From a virus, in the IMG/VR virus record IMGVR_UViG_3300017757_000076, positions 1 through 30,310 of that record: 30,310 nt of DNA; one strand, given 5' to 3'. Position numbers and translations under genes: made by a program. Numbering within the stretch: the stretch's first letter is position 1; every line of letters begins with the position of its first letter. The notes under the pieces were generated by a model. It was not told the origin of the DNA. It did no database searches and was given only the letters and a program-made list of their open reading frames with translations. Below are positions 7,368-14,195 of the stretch, one piece after another.

Positions 7368-7678
7368 TTTTTATTCCCCATGTTTGTGAAGCCAAAGTAA
7401 GCGCCGACGAGAGCCGAGACACTGACAATATATATATTTGCAATGTCAGCAATTAATTCAGCGGCTGTATTAAACCCAGCTATAGAAGCCGCAACAATGC
7501 CAAGCGGATAGAAAATGAGGCCACTTATAGCCACCCACGTCATTTTTAACTGGGCGTTGCGCTTGTGGTCCATGTCTTCAATTTCTCTTTTTTTATTATC
7601 TAAGAGTAATTCACGCTCGTCAGGGTCGATTTTTCCGTTGCCGTTTAAGTCCCAAGCTTCCTTCTCTTCCTTGTCCAT
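7364..7678 (-). CDS. EF-hand membrane protein of the lysis cassette
   Basis: Protein of 104 residues. Residues 10-21, DLNGNGKIDPDE, form a canonical EF-hand calcium loop with Asp, Asn, Asn, Asp and Glu at positions 1, 3, 5, 9 and 12. A charged helix follows (ERELLLDNKKREIEDMDHKR), then two membrane segments (about 47-67 and 77-97). With the loop at the very N-terminus and two membrane helices, it could be a second holin, an antiholin or a calcium-responsive regulator of lysis. The gene overlaps the holin by four bases. Calcium binding is predicted from the motif; the role is inference. Confidence 0.75.
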   Translation of the reverse strand: MDKEEKEAWDLNGNGKIDPDERELLLDNKKREIEDMDHKRNAQLKMTWVAISGLIFYPLGIVAASIAGFNTAAELIADIANIYIVSVSALVGAYFGFTNMGNKK

Positions 7679-7796
7679 AAAGATAACCTTTCACTAATCT
7701 GGAACTGTGGCTAAGTATTAACAGTTTACCGTTTTTATCATAAGCTGCAAACTTGCCATTTCTCTTCTCTATTGTTGCGGATTTACGGCGAGGCAC
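7620..7796 (-). CDS. Possible small basic protein (uncertain)
   Basis: A minus-strand frame from GTG at 7796 gives 58 residues: PRRKSATIEKRNGKFAAYD, then KNGKLLILSHSSRLVKGYLY. This looks like a beta-hairpin protein rather than random translation. It fills the otherwise empty gap between the gene at 7769-7942 and the EF-hand gene, and overlaps both. Against it: the start is a GTG without a clear ribosome site, and the last 19 residues lie inside the EF-hand gene. The protein-like stretch also continues upstream of the GTG to a TAA, so a real start or a frameshift may be hidden. Low confidence. Confidence 0.3.
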   Translation of the reverse strand: MPRRKSATIEKRNGKFAAYDKNGKLLILSHSSRLVKGYLYGQGREGSLGLKRQRKNRP

Positions 7797-7942
7797 GCTA
7801 AAGCCATACTTGAATGAATTACCATAATCTTAGCTTTTTCTTTTTCGATTTTGCAACTCTCAAGATCCCCATAAGAGCCAATTTGGTAATACCTGAGGTT
7901 GTCAGTGTTTACAAAATGTAAAAATATTAGAACGTAAATCAT
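7769..7942 (-). CDS. Small conserved-type hypothetical protein, 57 residues
   Basis: The ATG at 7942 overlaps the TGA of the preceding minus-strand gene (ATGA), as for its neighbours. The frame reads MIYVLIFLHFVNTDNLRYYQ, then IGSYGDLESCKIEKEKAKIM and ends ACLAVNPQQ. The pattern of one apolar strand, a YYQIGSY strand, a charged helix with Cys, and a final ACLAV strand is one I recall from short proteins in marine phage genomes. The two Cys could pair if the protein is exported; the apolar N-terminus could act as a weak signal or anchor. Function unknown. Confidence 0.62.
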   Translation of the reverse strand: MIYVLIFLHFVNTDNLRYYQIGSYGDLESCKIEKEKAKIMVIHSSMALACLAVNPQQ

Positions 7943-8406
7943 GGAAAATAATCCCTTAAATTTAGCCAGCCCATGTAGTGGAGGTAGCCGGTGCAGCCTA
8001 CAAAAGTAACAACCAGAAGTACAGCTATCCCTACTACAGTAATCATTAACTCTTGGTTCGCTATTTGGTCTCTTCTAGCCTGAGCCTCAGCCTCACGTTT
8101 TTCTTGCAAAACTTCCCGGCGTATTTTTAAAAGTGTCTGCCAATGAGAGGGCCCCAAACCCGACTGCCTGGGATCACAAATAAAAGCTTTGAGCTGCTCC
8201 TCAGCGTCGGCGGCGGCCCTAAGTTTTGCAAATCGGTCCATACTAATTTTATTTACGTCTGAGCTGGTAATGCCTTTTTTCTGCAACTTTTTCTTTGCAT
8301 TGTCGGTAGCGTCAAAAAATTGCCCAAGCTGCTTACTCAAGCCAGCGAGAGACTGGCCGGTACTAATACCTAATTTTATAGTGGTAAGCAGGCTGATGGG
8401 GTCCAT
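7939..8406 (-). CDS. Lysis-cassette protein with C-terminal membrane anchor
   Basis: Protein of 155 residues starting MDPISLLTTIKLGISTGQSL, an opening I recall from small proteins in cyanophage and other marine phage genomes. A long helical, charged part with heptads covers residues 30-115 (AEAQARRDQIANQE), followed by one membrane segment at about 120-141 and a short tail. C-terminal anchoring with a cytoplasmic coiled coil differs from a normal i-spanin, whose anchor is N-terminal. It starts one base after the preceding gene's stop. Membrane topology is predicted; a role in lysis or entry is inferred from the operon. Confidence 0.68.
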   Translation of the reverse strand: MDPISLLTTIKLGISTGQSLAGLSKQLGQFFDATDNAKKKLQKKGITSSDVNKISMDRFAKLRAAADAEEQLKAFICDPRQSGLGPSHWQTLLKIRREVLQEKREAEAQARRDQIANQELMITVVGIAVLLVVTFVGCTGYLHYMGWLNLRDYFP

Positions 8407-8407
8407 A

Positions 8408-8797
8408 TTAAATACCGTCTTTACGGGTAAATTCTACAGTGTTTTCTAAGATTGATATGCGAGATTGCAGCTTCACAATAGCCATCATATGGGACGCCAT
8501 AGATCCTACGTCCTCGTGTATTTGGTCAATTTCTGCATATAGAGAACTATCCTCATCTTCCATATCCTCGTAAATTTCTACAAGAATGTCTGTTATCTCT
8601 TCGATGTTTTCACTATTTTGCTCCACATCTCGAATAAGATTAGTCCTGTCAGCGGCGCTGTTAGACGCCGTGAGCACAGCAATGTCCTCCGTGAGTGCTT
8701 CAATGGTGGCAGCCTGTTGGCTCACCCACCACACGCCTCCGGCGAGCTGCATGGCTAATACACCCACAAGGGCTATAGGCAGACGCATATTTTCCAT
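8408..8797 (-). CDS. Membrane-anchored coiled-coil protein, i-spanin candidate
   Basis: Protein of 129 residues with an N-terminal membrane segment (about residues 5-26, LPIALVGVLAMQLAGGVWWV), then a long acidic coiled coil (IEALTEDIAVLTAS; EDMEDEDSSLYAEIDQIHED; LQSRISILENTVEF). This is the layout of inner-membrane spanins and also of T7 gp18.5-like proteins. No lipobox partner (o-spanin) was found next to it or in another frame, so the spanin idea is open. GAGGTG lies five bases before the ATG, which shares its A with the previous stop. Confidence 0.7.
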   Translation of the reverse strand: MENMRLPIALVGVLAMQLAGGVWWVSQQAATIEALTEDIAVLTASNSAADRTNLIRDVEQNSENIEEITDILVEIYEDMEDEDSSLYAEIDQIHEDVGSMASHMMAIVKLQSRISILENTVEFTRKDGI

Positions 8798-9030
8798 TAT
8801 TTCACCTCAAAAATTCTATCTAATTTTGCTTCAAGTTTATCTAATCTATCAATAACTCTTCCGACATCTATTTCCTGTCTGTGTAAACTAACATATTCAC
8901 GGGCAAGCTCTTCGCGTGTTCGGTTCAATAAAATAGTAACTCTGCGTAGCTCCCCGTGCTGATAGCGTATCCACCAAACTCCAAGGGCCATTGCAGAGCC
9001 TAAAACCATGTCAACTATATTTATCTCCAT
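8797..9030 (-). CDS. Small membrane-anchored coiled-coil protein, first gene of the lysis operon
   Basis: Protein of 77 residues: an N-terminal membrane segment (VDMVLGSAMALGVWWIRYQH) followed by a basic then alternating charged helix (REELAREYVSLHRQEIDVGR; DRLDKLEAKLDRIFEVK). It resembles its neighbour at 8408-8797 in layout, including the GVWW motif at the membrane border, so the two may be partners or diverged copies. CGGAGCC upstream may serve as ribosome site. As first gene of the minus operon it follows the palindromic operator B. Exact function unknown. Confidence 0.68.
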   Translation of the reverse strand: MEINIVDMVLGSAMALGVWWIRYQHGELRRVTILLNRTREELAREYVSLHRQEIDVGRVIDRLDKLEAKLDRIFEVK

Positions 9031-9084
9031 AAAGGCTCCGTTTTCTACTTCTTAACATATTTTAAAAATAATTAAAATAAATGC

Positions 9085-9134
9085 TTTATAGGGGTTGATA
9101 TTTGTAGGTGTTAACATTAAGTTAACAGTATAGA
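9085..9134. promoter_or_regulatory. Divergent promoter region with perfect 19-bp palindromic operator (copy B)
   Basis: TGTTAACATTAAGTTAACA (9109-9127) is a perfect inverted repeat (7-bp arms, 5-bp centre). On the minus strand TTAACA and TATAAA (9085-9090) are 18 bases apart, a fair promoter for the lysis operon. On the plus strand TATAGA (9129-9134) could be the -10 of the early operon, whose start is preceded by AAAGGAG. A protein bound at the palindrome would cover both promoters. Confidence 0.6.
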
Positions 9135-9152
9135 GTTTTAAAGGAGAAAAAA

Positions 9153-9416
9153 ATGTTACTTTTACCAGAATTTTTAACAGTAGGTGATGATCTACAAAAT
9201 TTGTCATTTGATACTGCCAAAGACAATATTTTAAAGTTTGCTCCAACTACTGAGGGCGATTTATTAGCTGCATTGGAGTATTGTCGTTCTTTATATAATG
9301 ATCATTCAGATGATGAATATGATCTAGAATGTTTTTGTGAGGATCATTTAACAGAGATTGTTTCTTACAATAAAATCTTTTCTTCATTCTCTCCATTATT
9401 TAAGGGGTGTGCATAA
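9153..9416 (+). CDS. Hypothetical early protein, acidic, Cys-containing
   Basis: Protein of 87 residues preceded by AAAGGAG. It is acidic and helical, with LLAALEYCRSLYNDHSDDEY followed by a cluster containing three Cys or His (LECFCEDHLTEI). No family was recognised. It is the first gene of the plus early operon, right after the operator palindrome, a place where many phages encode short host-takeover proteins; that role is inference only. Its stop overlaps the next start (TAATG). Confidence 0.62.
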   Translation: MLLLPEFLTVGDDLQNLSFDTAKDNILKFAPTTEGDLLAALEYCRSLYNDHSDDEYDLECFCEDHLTEIVSYNKIFSSFSPLFKGCA

Positions 9417-9595
9417 TGCAGGAATATCATTTTCAGTTAGAAAGCGACTACGGAGTTACCTTCGGCGTGATCGAAGCGCAGAACGAAGAAGAGTTCTATA
9501 AAATTCTTAAAGAGGATTATAAGCAAGACATTGGCGCTGATGGTGCTTTTGACTGCCCAATTACTGGTGATGAAAAACCATTAATGTGGGGTTAA
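9416..9595 (+). CDS. Small hypothetical early protein
   Basis: The ATG at 9416 overlaps the preceding stop and gives 59 residues; an in-frame GTG nine bases upstream is less likely because the overlapping ATG has the coupling geometry seen elsewhere in the window. The sequence (EYHFQLESDYGVTFGVIEAQ, NEEEFYKILKEDYKQDIGAD) suggests a small alpha-beta fold with an acidic surface. Function unknown. A stable GC hairpin follows its stop. Confidence 0.58.
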   Translation: MQEYHFQLESDYGVTFGVIEAQNEEEFYKILKEDYKQDIGADGAFDCPITGDEKPLMWG

Positions 9596-9600
9596 TCAAC

Positions 9601-9616
9601 GGGGGCTACGGCCCCC
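9601..9616 (+). terminator. GC-rich hairpin, possible attenuator
   Basis: GGGGGC-TACG-GCCCCC forms a perfect 6-bp stem with a TACG tetraloop just after the stop at 9595. No T-run follows, so it may stabilise the upstream mRNA or give weak attenuation before the gene at 9682. Confidence 0.55.
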
Positions 9617-9681
9617 AGCCTTGCAAGGGTTGTGAAACTAATATCAAGATGTTAACAGGTTGCTTACAAATGGAGGTACTA

Positions 9682-9870
9682 ATGCAGACACAAAAAATAA
9701 AAAAGCGCCAGCGAAAGCTTAAAGGCTACAGGCTGGAGAGTGAGTTAAGTGATCACATTTCATTTGAGGCAAGTAAACTTGGCATCTCTGATAATGATTA
9801 CGTCCGGGGTATATTCGCCAAAGATGCAAAAGCTAAAGGGAAGAAGTTGAAGTATGATTATTGGCATTGA
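9682..9870 (+). CDS. Ribbon-helix-helix-like small DNA-binding protein
   Basis: I chose the ATG at 9682 because TGGAGG lies directly upstream; an ATG at 9586 in the same frame would read through the hairpin at 9601. The product has 62 residues. The N-terminus is basic (MQTQKIKKRQRKLKGYRL), followed by ESELSDHISFEASKLGISDN and YVRGIFAKDAK, which fits a ribbon-helix-helix (CopG/Arc-like) layout of one strand and two helices. It may be a small repressor. It overlaps the following nuclease gene by 17 bases. A degenerate copy of the palindromic operator (9650-9668) lies upstream. Confidence 0.55.
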   Translation: MQTQKIKKRQRKLKGYRLESELSDHISFEASKLGISDNDYVRGIFAKDAKAKGKKLKYDYWH

Positions 9871-10315
9871 TTGCGGTTATAAAACCGGGGGTGTTGGATT
9901 AGTATCCCTGGAGGGATGGGCTGAGGTTCACGACTTACCCACATACGACGAGGGTGGCGTGGACGTGAGGGCTCTCACTGACATTCTCTACAGTGTCGAT
10001 AAGGTTAAACACATTTACGTCGAGAGACAGCATTCTATGCCTAAGCAGGGCGTCGTCTCGACATTTAAAATAGGTTACGCATTTGGACAGATAACAAGCA
10101 CTTGTGCACTATCCCGGATACCGTTCTCAATTATCAGCGCAAACTCTTGGAAGCGTTCGCTAAATTTACCGAGAGACAAGGACGCGAGTAGGCGGCTGGC
10201 ACAGCAGTGGTATCCTGATCTCGCGTCTCAATTAACAAGAAAAAAAGATGAGCACCGGGCTGAGGCCCTACTCATTGCTAATTATGGGAGTAAACAAATT
10301 GACTATCATTCCTAA
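9854..10315 (+). CDS. RuvC-like Holliday-junction resolvase / RNase H-fold nuclease
   Basis: Protein of 153 residues with the RNase H-fold layout of RuvC-type resolvases. Asp6 lies in MIIGIDCGYKTGGVGLV, Glu57 in the strand HIYVERQHSMPKQGVVST, and the C-terminal acidic pair in KKDEHRAEALLIA (Asp132, Glu137). SANSWKRSLNL before the last helix is also common in phage RuvC-like proteins. It should cut branched DNA formed during recombination-dependent replication and clear junctions before packaging. It is followed one base later by the RecE-like exonuclease, so the two probably work together. Confidence 0.85.
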   Translation: MIIGIDCGYKTGGVGLVSLEGWAEVHDLPTYDEGGVDVRALTDILYSVDKVKHIYVERQHSMPKQGVVSTFKIGYAFGQITSTCALSRIPFSIISANSWKRSLNLPRDKDASRRLAQQWYPDLASQLTRKKDEHRAEALLIANYGSKQIDYHS

Positions 10316-10316
10316 C

Positions 10317-11099
10317 ATGGAAAACGAAAAGTATCACTTAGAGCCGTCACTCAGCGCCTCTGGTGCAAAGACAATAGCCATGAAGAGCCTAGCTCACTAC
10401 AAGTATGCAGAGCAAAAGACTTCTCAGGCATTCGACTTAGGCACGGCTACTCACACGCTCTGCCTAGAGCCTCACAGATCCAACACTGTCTGGTGTGGAC
10501 CTGAGACGCGCCGGGGTAAGGCTTGGACCGAGAGAAGAGAAGAGGCAGTGGCTGCCGGGGCAATTCTATTGACCGAGGCAGAGTATAAGCAAGCCCATGA
10601 CATGGCTAAGGCCGTGTGGGCCAACGAAGAGGCGGCCAAGATATTATCGGGAGATATTATGATTGAGCCCAGCATTTTCGTAAAGGATGAGGTCAGGAAT
10701 GCTAACCTACGGTGTAGGCCCGATGCGTGGCGAAAAGATATTGCCGCAATAATAGATTTAAAGACGACGATAGACCCATCCCCTGCCGGGTTCGCTACTC
10801 AGGCCGGGAAACTTGGCTACCACATACAGGATCAATTTTATCGTATGTGTATGGCCTTGGAGGGTCACGAGATTGACAGGTTTGTATTTATAGCCGTCGA
10901 TAAGAATGGACCGCCCTATACTGTGGGCGTCTACGAGCTCGACGAGCGATCTCTGCAAGAGGGCAGGGCCGCCGTCGAATACGCGCTGGACAGATTTGTC
11001 TGGGCGCAAAAAACTGGGTTATGGCCGTATGACTATGGGGAGTTACAAACAATCCAAATACCGCCGTATACCTTTAAATTCACTGAAGAGCAAAAATAG
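10317..11099 (+). CDS. RecE/exonuclease VIII-like PD-(D/E)XK nuclease
   Basis: Start at the ATG at 10317, one base after the preceding stop; a longer frame from 10248 would overlap the resolvase. The 260-residue product opens with YHLEPSLSASGAKTIAMKSL, typical of the exonuclease VIII family, and GTATHTLCLEP carries the conserved His46. The core is RCRPDAWRKDIAAIIDLKTT (Asp136, Asp147, Lys149), and YHIQDQFYRM gives the Gln-xxx-Tyr motif. It should degrade one strand of dsDNA 5'-3' to leave single-stranded tails. No Rad52-like annealing protein is recognisable nearby. Confidence 0.9.
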   Translation: MENEKYHLEPSLSASGAKTIAMKSLAHYKYAEQKTSQAFDLGTATHTLCLEPHRSNTVWCGPETRRGKAWTERREEAVAAGAILLTEAEYKQAHDMAKAVWANEEAAKILSGDIMIEPSIFVKDEVRNANLRCRPDAWRKDIAAIIDLKTTIDPSPAGFATQAGKLGYHIQDQFYRMCMALEGHEIDRFVFIAVDKNGPPYTVGVYELDERSLQEGRAAVEYALDRFVWAQKTGLWPYDYGELQTIQIPPYTFKFTEEQK

Positions 11100-11112
11100 T
11101 CAGGAGACGCAT

Positions 11113-11697
11113 ATGCCAATTAAATTTGAAAGTGAAACAACCTCTGATATGTCTTACATCAGAGTAAATCTACCACAGAATAAGTGGACGATTAAAACGC
11201 CTGAGGGCGACATTGAAGATATTGATATGGGAACTGGAATTGCCATTGATATTAAAAATGTTGTTTTAGGGTGGCTACACATTGACGTGGGAATAAGGGA
11301 GTTCCTTCCCTGGCCGTCACCGGGTCAGCAAGTAGAAAAGCCTGAGGGTGGGCCACATAAGAAGGGCTTTGAGGTTTATTGCTGGGCCAATGGCCGTGCG
11401 GCACAGTTTAGTAATAATAGTTATGGTGCAAACCAGTTTATCGCTAAACTATATAATCAAGTAGAAGAAGATCCAAACTTTGCGACTAAAATTCCAGTCG
11501 TGCAAGTTACTACGTCAACTCCTGTTGTGATAGGTAAGGGAACCTCTTACGACGTAGGATTTAACATAGCTAAATGGATTGACCGTCCCACCGGTGAGGC
11601 TAAGGCTGTAGATCCACAGCCAATCGCTGCCTCGAGTTATGAGGCCCCGGCTGCACCGTCTGCTCCGGCTACCGAGAAGAAAGATTTCGGTTTCTAA
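11113..11697 (+). CDS. SSB-like or annealing-partner candidate
   Basis: ATG at 11113 with CAGGAG upstream, 194 residues. The first 140 residues are beta-rich (MSYIRVNLPQNKWTIKTPEG; GFEVYCWANGRAAQFSNNSY; IPVVQVTTSTPVVIG). A flexible Ala/Pro linker follows (SYEAPAAPSAPATEKK) and the end is KDFGF. A beta-barrel core, a Pro/Ala linker and a short tip ending in Phe recall bacterial and phage SSB proteins, whose tips end in DIPF-like residues. The position between exonuclease and primase-helicase supports ssDNA binding. No canonical OB-fold signature could be proven by eye; this is an inference. Confidence 0.6.
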   Translation: MPIKFESETTSDMSYIRVNLPQNKWTIKTPEGDIEDIDMGTGIAIDIKNVVLGWLHIDVGIREFLPWPSPGQQVEKPEGGPHKKGFEVYCWANGRAAQFSNNSYGANQFIAKLYNQVEEDPNFATKIPVVQVTTSTPVVIGKGTSYDVGFNIAKWIDRPTGEAKAVDPQPIAASSYEAPAAPSAPATEKKDFGF

Positions 11698-11705
11698 AAA
11701 CGATG

Positions 11706-11727
11706 GCCCCGGTGAAATACCCGGGGC
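11706..11727 (+). terminator. Hairpin between SSB-like and primase-helicase genes
   Basis: GCCCCGG and CCGGGGC form a perfect 7-bp stem around TGAAATAC, directly after the stop at 11697. TATTCCC follows rather than a T-run, so partial termination or mRNA stabilisation is more likely than full termination. Confidence 0.55.
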
Positions 11728-11775
11728 TATTCCCAGGATTAAAGTCAATAAAATTAATAAATTAAGGGAGAAAAA

Positions 11776-13977
11776 ATGTCTGAAGCATACTTTCAAAAGG
11801 TAAAGGAGAGTGCCGTCAGCGACGTCACACTTACTTTAAAGGGCGGCAGAAACGAGACACTCAATAAGGCTGCGTATGCGCTGGGCAGGCACGCACACTT
11901 GGCCCCGTCTAACATAGATTTAGCCATTATGGAATTACACACGGCTGCAAAGTCAGTCGGCCTACACGACTTAGAGATCAAGGCCACAATAGGATCCGGG
12001 TTTAAGCGTGGCGGTGACAACCCAAAAATTTTAGAAAATTCAGATACAACTCCTTACACGGTATCTGAGTTCGACAGATTAATTGGGCGATTAGCCAGTA
12101 ACGAAATGCTGGTACGAGATCAGGAGACAAGAAAAGATAAAATCAAAAAGGCTAAGGAGGCGTGGGATAGAGCCGTACCGATAAGCCGGGATAATAAGGA
12201 CGCAGTGCGCCCGGCGCTTTTATATCTCAACTCACGGGGCCTGAGAGCGTCTACAGCATCGAATGTAGCGCGATTTAGCCCTAATGTATATGACGGGCCA
12301 GCAATCATATTTTCGGCGCTTAGTTCGAATGGAGAAGTGCAGGGCATACAGGCCGTGCTTTTAACGCCGGAGGGAAAGAAACGTATACACAATGGTATAT
12401 CCAAATATAGCCGAGGCGTAATAGCCGGTAATGTCATGCGTATTGGAGACGAGCACGACGGGGCTGCAATCATTATGGTTGAGGGCCCGGAGGATGCACT
12501 GTCAATACACCAGGCCACAAAAGACAAAGTAGAGGCTGCTATCGTGTGTACATTTGGTAAGGCCGGAATGCAGTCTTACAATGTACCTAGAGCCTCAGAC
12601 GTAACGATATGCGCCGATCCCGACTTAGATGTAGACAAGTGTGCAGACGTCCTAAGTGGCGACGGTAGCACGTCTGTGTACGTCGTCAGGTTTAACGAGC
12701 TGGGCGTTGAGAACGTCGTCGATGCAAACGACTACCTACAGGAAGTAGGCGAGGATAAGCTTCGAGAGGCGCTGACACTGGCAAAGCCGGTAGCGCAAGT
12801 GAAACAGGAGAGCATCGAGGCCGAGAGGCAGTGGCCGACGCCATACGATCCCATTGACCCGGCGAAGATCCCAGCGAGGCGTTGGATCTATGGCCGTCAC
12901 TACATTCGTTCTAATGTGTCGGTGTTGGCGTCTGCTGGTGGCATTGGTAAGACTTCCATGCAGACAATTGAGGCACTGTCGATTGCGACGGGGCAGTCTC
13001 TGATCGAGGACGAAGTCCACGAGAGGTGCAACGTTTGGCTCATTAACCTCGAGGATCCTCTGGAGGAAATGCAGCGACGGGTGGCGGCTGCAATGATGCA
13101 CTACGGCGTCAAGGGAAAAGACATAAAAGGTAAACTATTTCTCGACGCCGGGAGAGATCTAAAAATTATATTCGCAAAACAATCCCGGGACGGGCTCGAC
13201 GTAGACGAGGAGCTCAGGGATTACATGGCCGATAAGATAGAGCAAAACAATATTGGTATGGTATTTGTAGATCCGTGGGTGGGCGCAAATCAAATAAACG
13301 AAAATGACAACGTGGCAATGAATGCGGCGATAGCCAGCGTCAGGGCGATTGCAGATAAGACGGATTGCGCTTTTGTGTTGACGCATCACATACGTAAAAT
13401 GCACGGCGACGACGCGACGGTGGATAGTGTCCGGGGCGCAGGGTCACTCATAGGAGCCGCGAGGGCTGCGAGAGTTATTAACAAAGTAAGTCAGGAGGAC
13501 GCGCTGAAATTGGGCGTCAGTGAGCAGGAGAGCCTGGGTATATTTCGTGTTGACGACGGCAAGGCTAACTTGGCTCCGCCAGCAGAGAAGGCCGTGTACA
13601 GGCGCATGGAGGGCGTGCAACTTCCCAATGGGGAATATGTCGGCGTGGCAGTGGCGTTTAAAATGCCTGACTTGTTCGATGGCGTGACAGTTAAAGATGC
13701 AATGAAGGCGCAGAGAGTAGTCGGTGAGGCGCTGGAAAATGAGGATCCGTACAGAGAAAACATCCGGGCTAATATGTGGGTAGGAAATGCAGTGGCACAA
13801 GTTTTAGACTTGGACACGGAAAAGAAACACGAGAAGGCAAAAATTCGTGCTATAGTTAAGCAGTGGCTGGCGACTGACGTTTTAAGGTTGGAGCCAGTCT
13901 ACGATAAAAGGCAGGGGAGAGACGTAACAGTCGTCGGCGTCGGCGCATGGATAACAGGAGAAGAGGCAGGACTATGA
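11776..13977 (+). CDS. Bifunctional Toprim primase - RepA-like (AAA_25) helicase
   Basis: Protein of 733 residues; AAGGGAG lies upstream of the ATG. An N-terminal helical region (1-140) is followed by a Toprim primase core: MVEGPEDALS (Glu236) and ICADPDLD (Asp281, Asp283). No zinc ribbon of the DnaG/T7 type is visible. The C-terminal RecA-like helicase has Walker A ASAGGIGKTS (385-394), Walker B IGMVFVDPWVG (Asp499) and sensor FVLTHHIRK. The protein should unwind DNA and make RNA primers at the fork. The phage must recruit a host polymerase because none is encoded here. Its TGA overlaps the next ATG. Confidence 0.93.
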   Translation: MSEAYFQKVKESAVSDVTLTLKGGRNETLNKAAYALGRHAHLAPSNIDLAIMELHTAAKSVGLHDLEIKATIGSGFKRGGDNPKILENSDTTPYTVSEFDRLIGRLASNEMLVRDQETRKDKIKKAKEAWDRAVPISRDNKDAVRPALLYLNSRGLRASTASNVARFSPNVYDGPAIIFSALSSNGEVQGIQAVLLTPEGKKRIHNGISKYSRGVIAGNVMRIGDEHDGAAIIMVEGPEDALSIHQATKDKVEAAIVCTFGKAGMQSYNVPRASDVTICADPDLDVDKCADVLSGDGSTSVYVVRFNELGVENVVDANDYLQEVGEDKLREALTLAKPVAQVKQESIEAERQWPTPYDPIDPAKIPARRWIYGRHYIRSNVSVLASAGGIGKTSMQTIEALSIATGQSLIEDEVHERCNVWLINLEDPLEEMQRRVAAAMMHYGVKGKDIKGKLFLDAGRDLKIIFAKQSRDGLDVDEELRDYMADKIEQNNIGMVFVDPWVGANQINENDNVAMNAAIASVRAIADKTDCAFVLTHHIRKMHGDDATVDSVRGAGSLIGAARAARVINKVSQEDALKLGVSEQESLGIFRVDDGKANLAPPAEKAVYRRMEGVQLPNGEYVGVAVAFKMPDLFDGVTVKDAMKAQRVVGEALENEDPYRENIRANMWVGNAVAQVLDLDTEKKHEKAKIRAIVKQWLATDVLRLEPVYDKRQGRDVTVVGVGAWITGEEAGL

Positions 13978-14195
13978 ATAAAAAAGAATATGAAGTAATC
14001 GCCAGGCTTGTATATGACGATGACACTGAAATCTACGAAATTGAGTGGAACCATAGCAACCCGAAGACTGCTGACATATTTGTCAATAAGAGCAGGAGTG
14101 AGGCGATGAGAGCCTGCGACGATGGAATTGCGGATCTCACATACTTCAGATTATTACTTGAGGAAGTGGAGAGGAGTGCTCCGACTTTACACTGA
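13974..14195 (+). CDS. Small hypothetical protein downstream of primase-helicase
   Basis: The ATG at 13974 overlaps the primase-helicase stop (ATGA) and gives 73 residues. The product is acidic with an N-terminal strand pair (YEVIARLVYDDDTEIYEIEW) and two helices (SRSEAMRACDDGIADLTYFR). No family was recognised. Its coupling to the primase-helicase suggests a helper role in replication, but that is inference. The candidate origin block starts directly after its stop. Confidence 0.6.
   Translation: MNKKEYEVIARLVYDDDTEIYEIEWNHSNPKTADIFVNKSRSEAMRACDDGIADLTYFRLLLEEVERSAPTLH

Noticed and set aside
9052-9246. Minus-strand frame of 64 residues over the divergent promoter
   Set aside because: It overlaps the operator palindrome and the start of the plus-strand early gene, and has no ribosome site.
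12120-13817. Several minus-strand frames of 80-135 residues
   Set aside because: They are antisense to the primase-helicase coding sequence, with no motif and no operon context.
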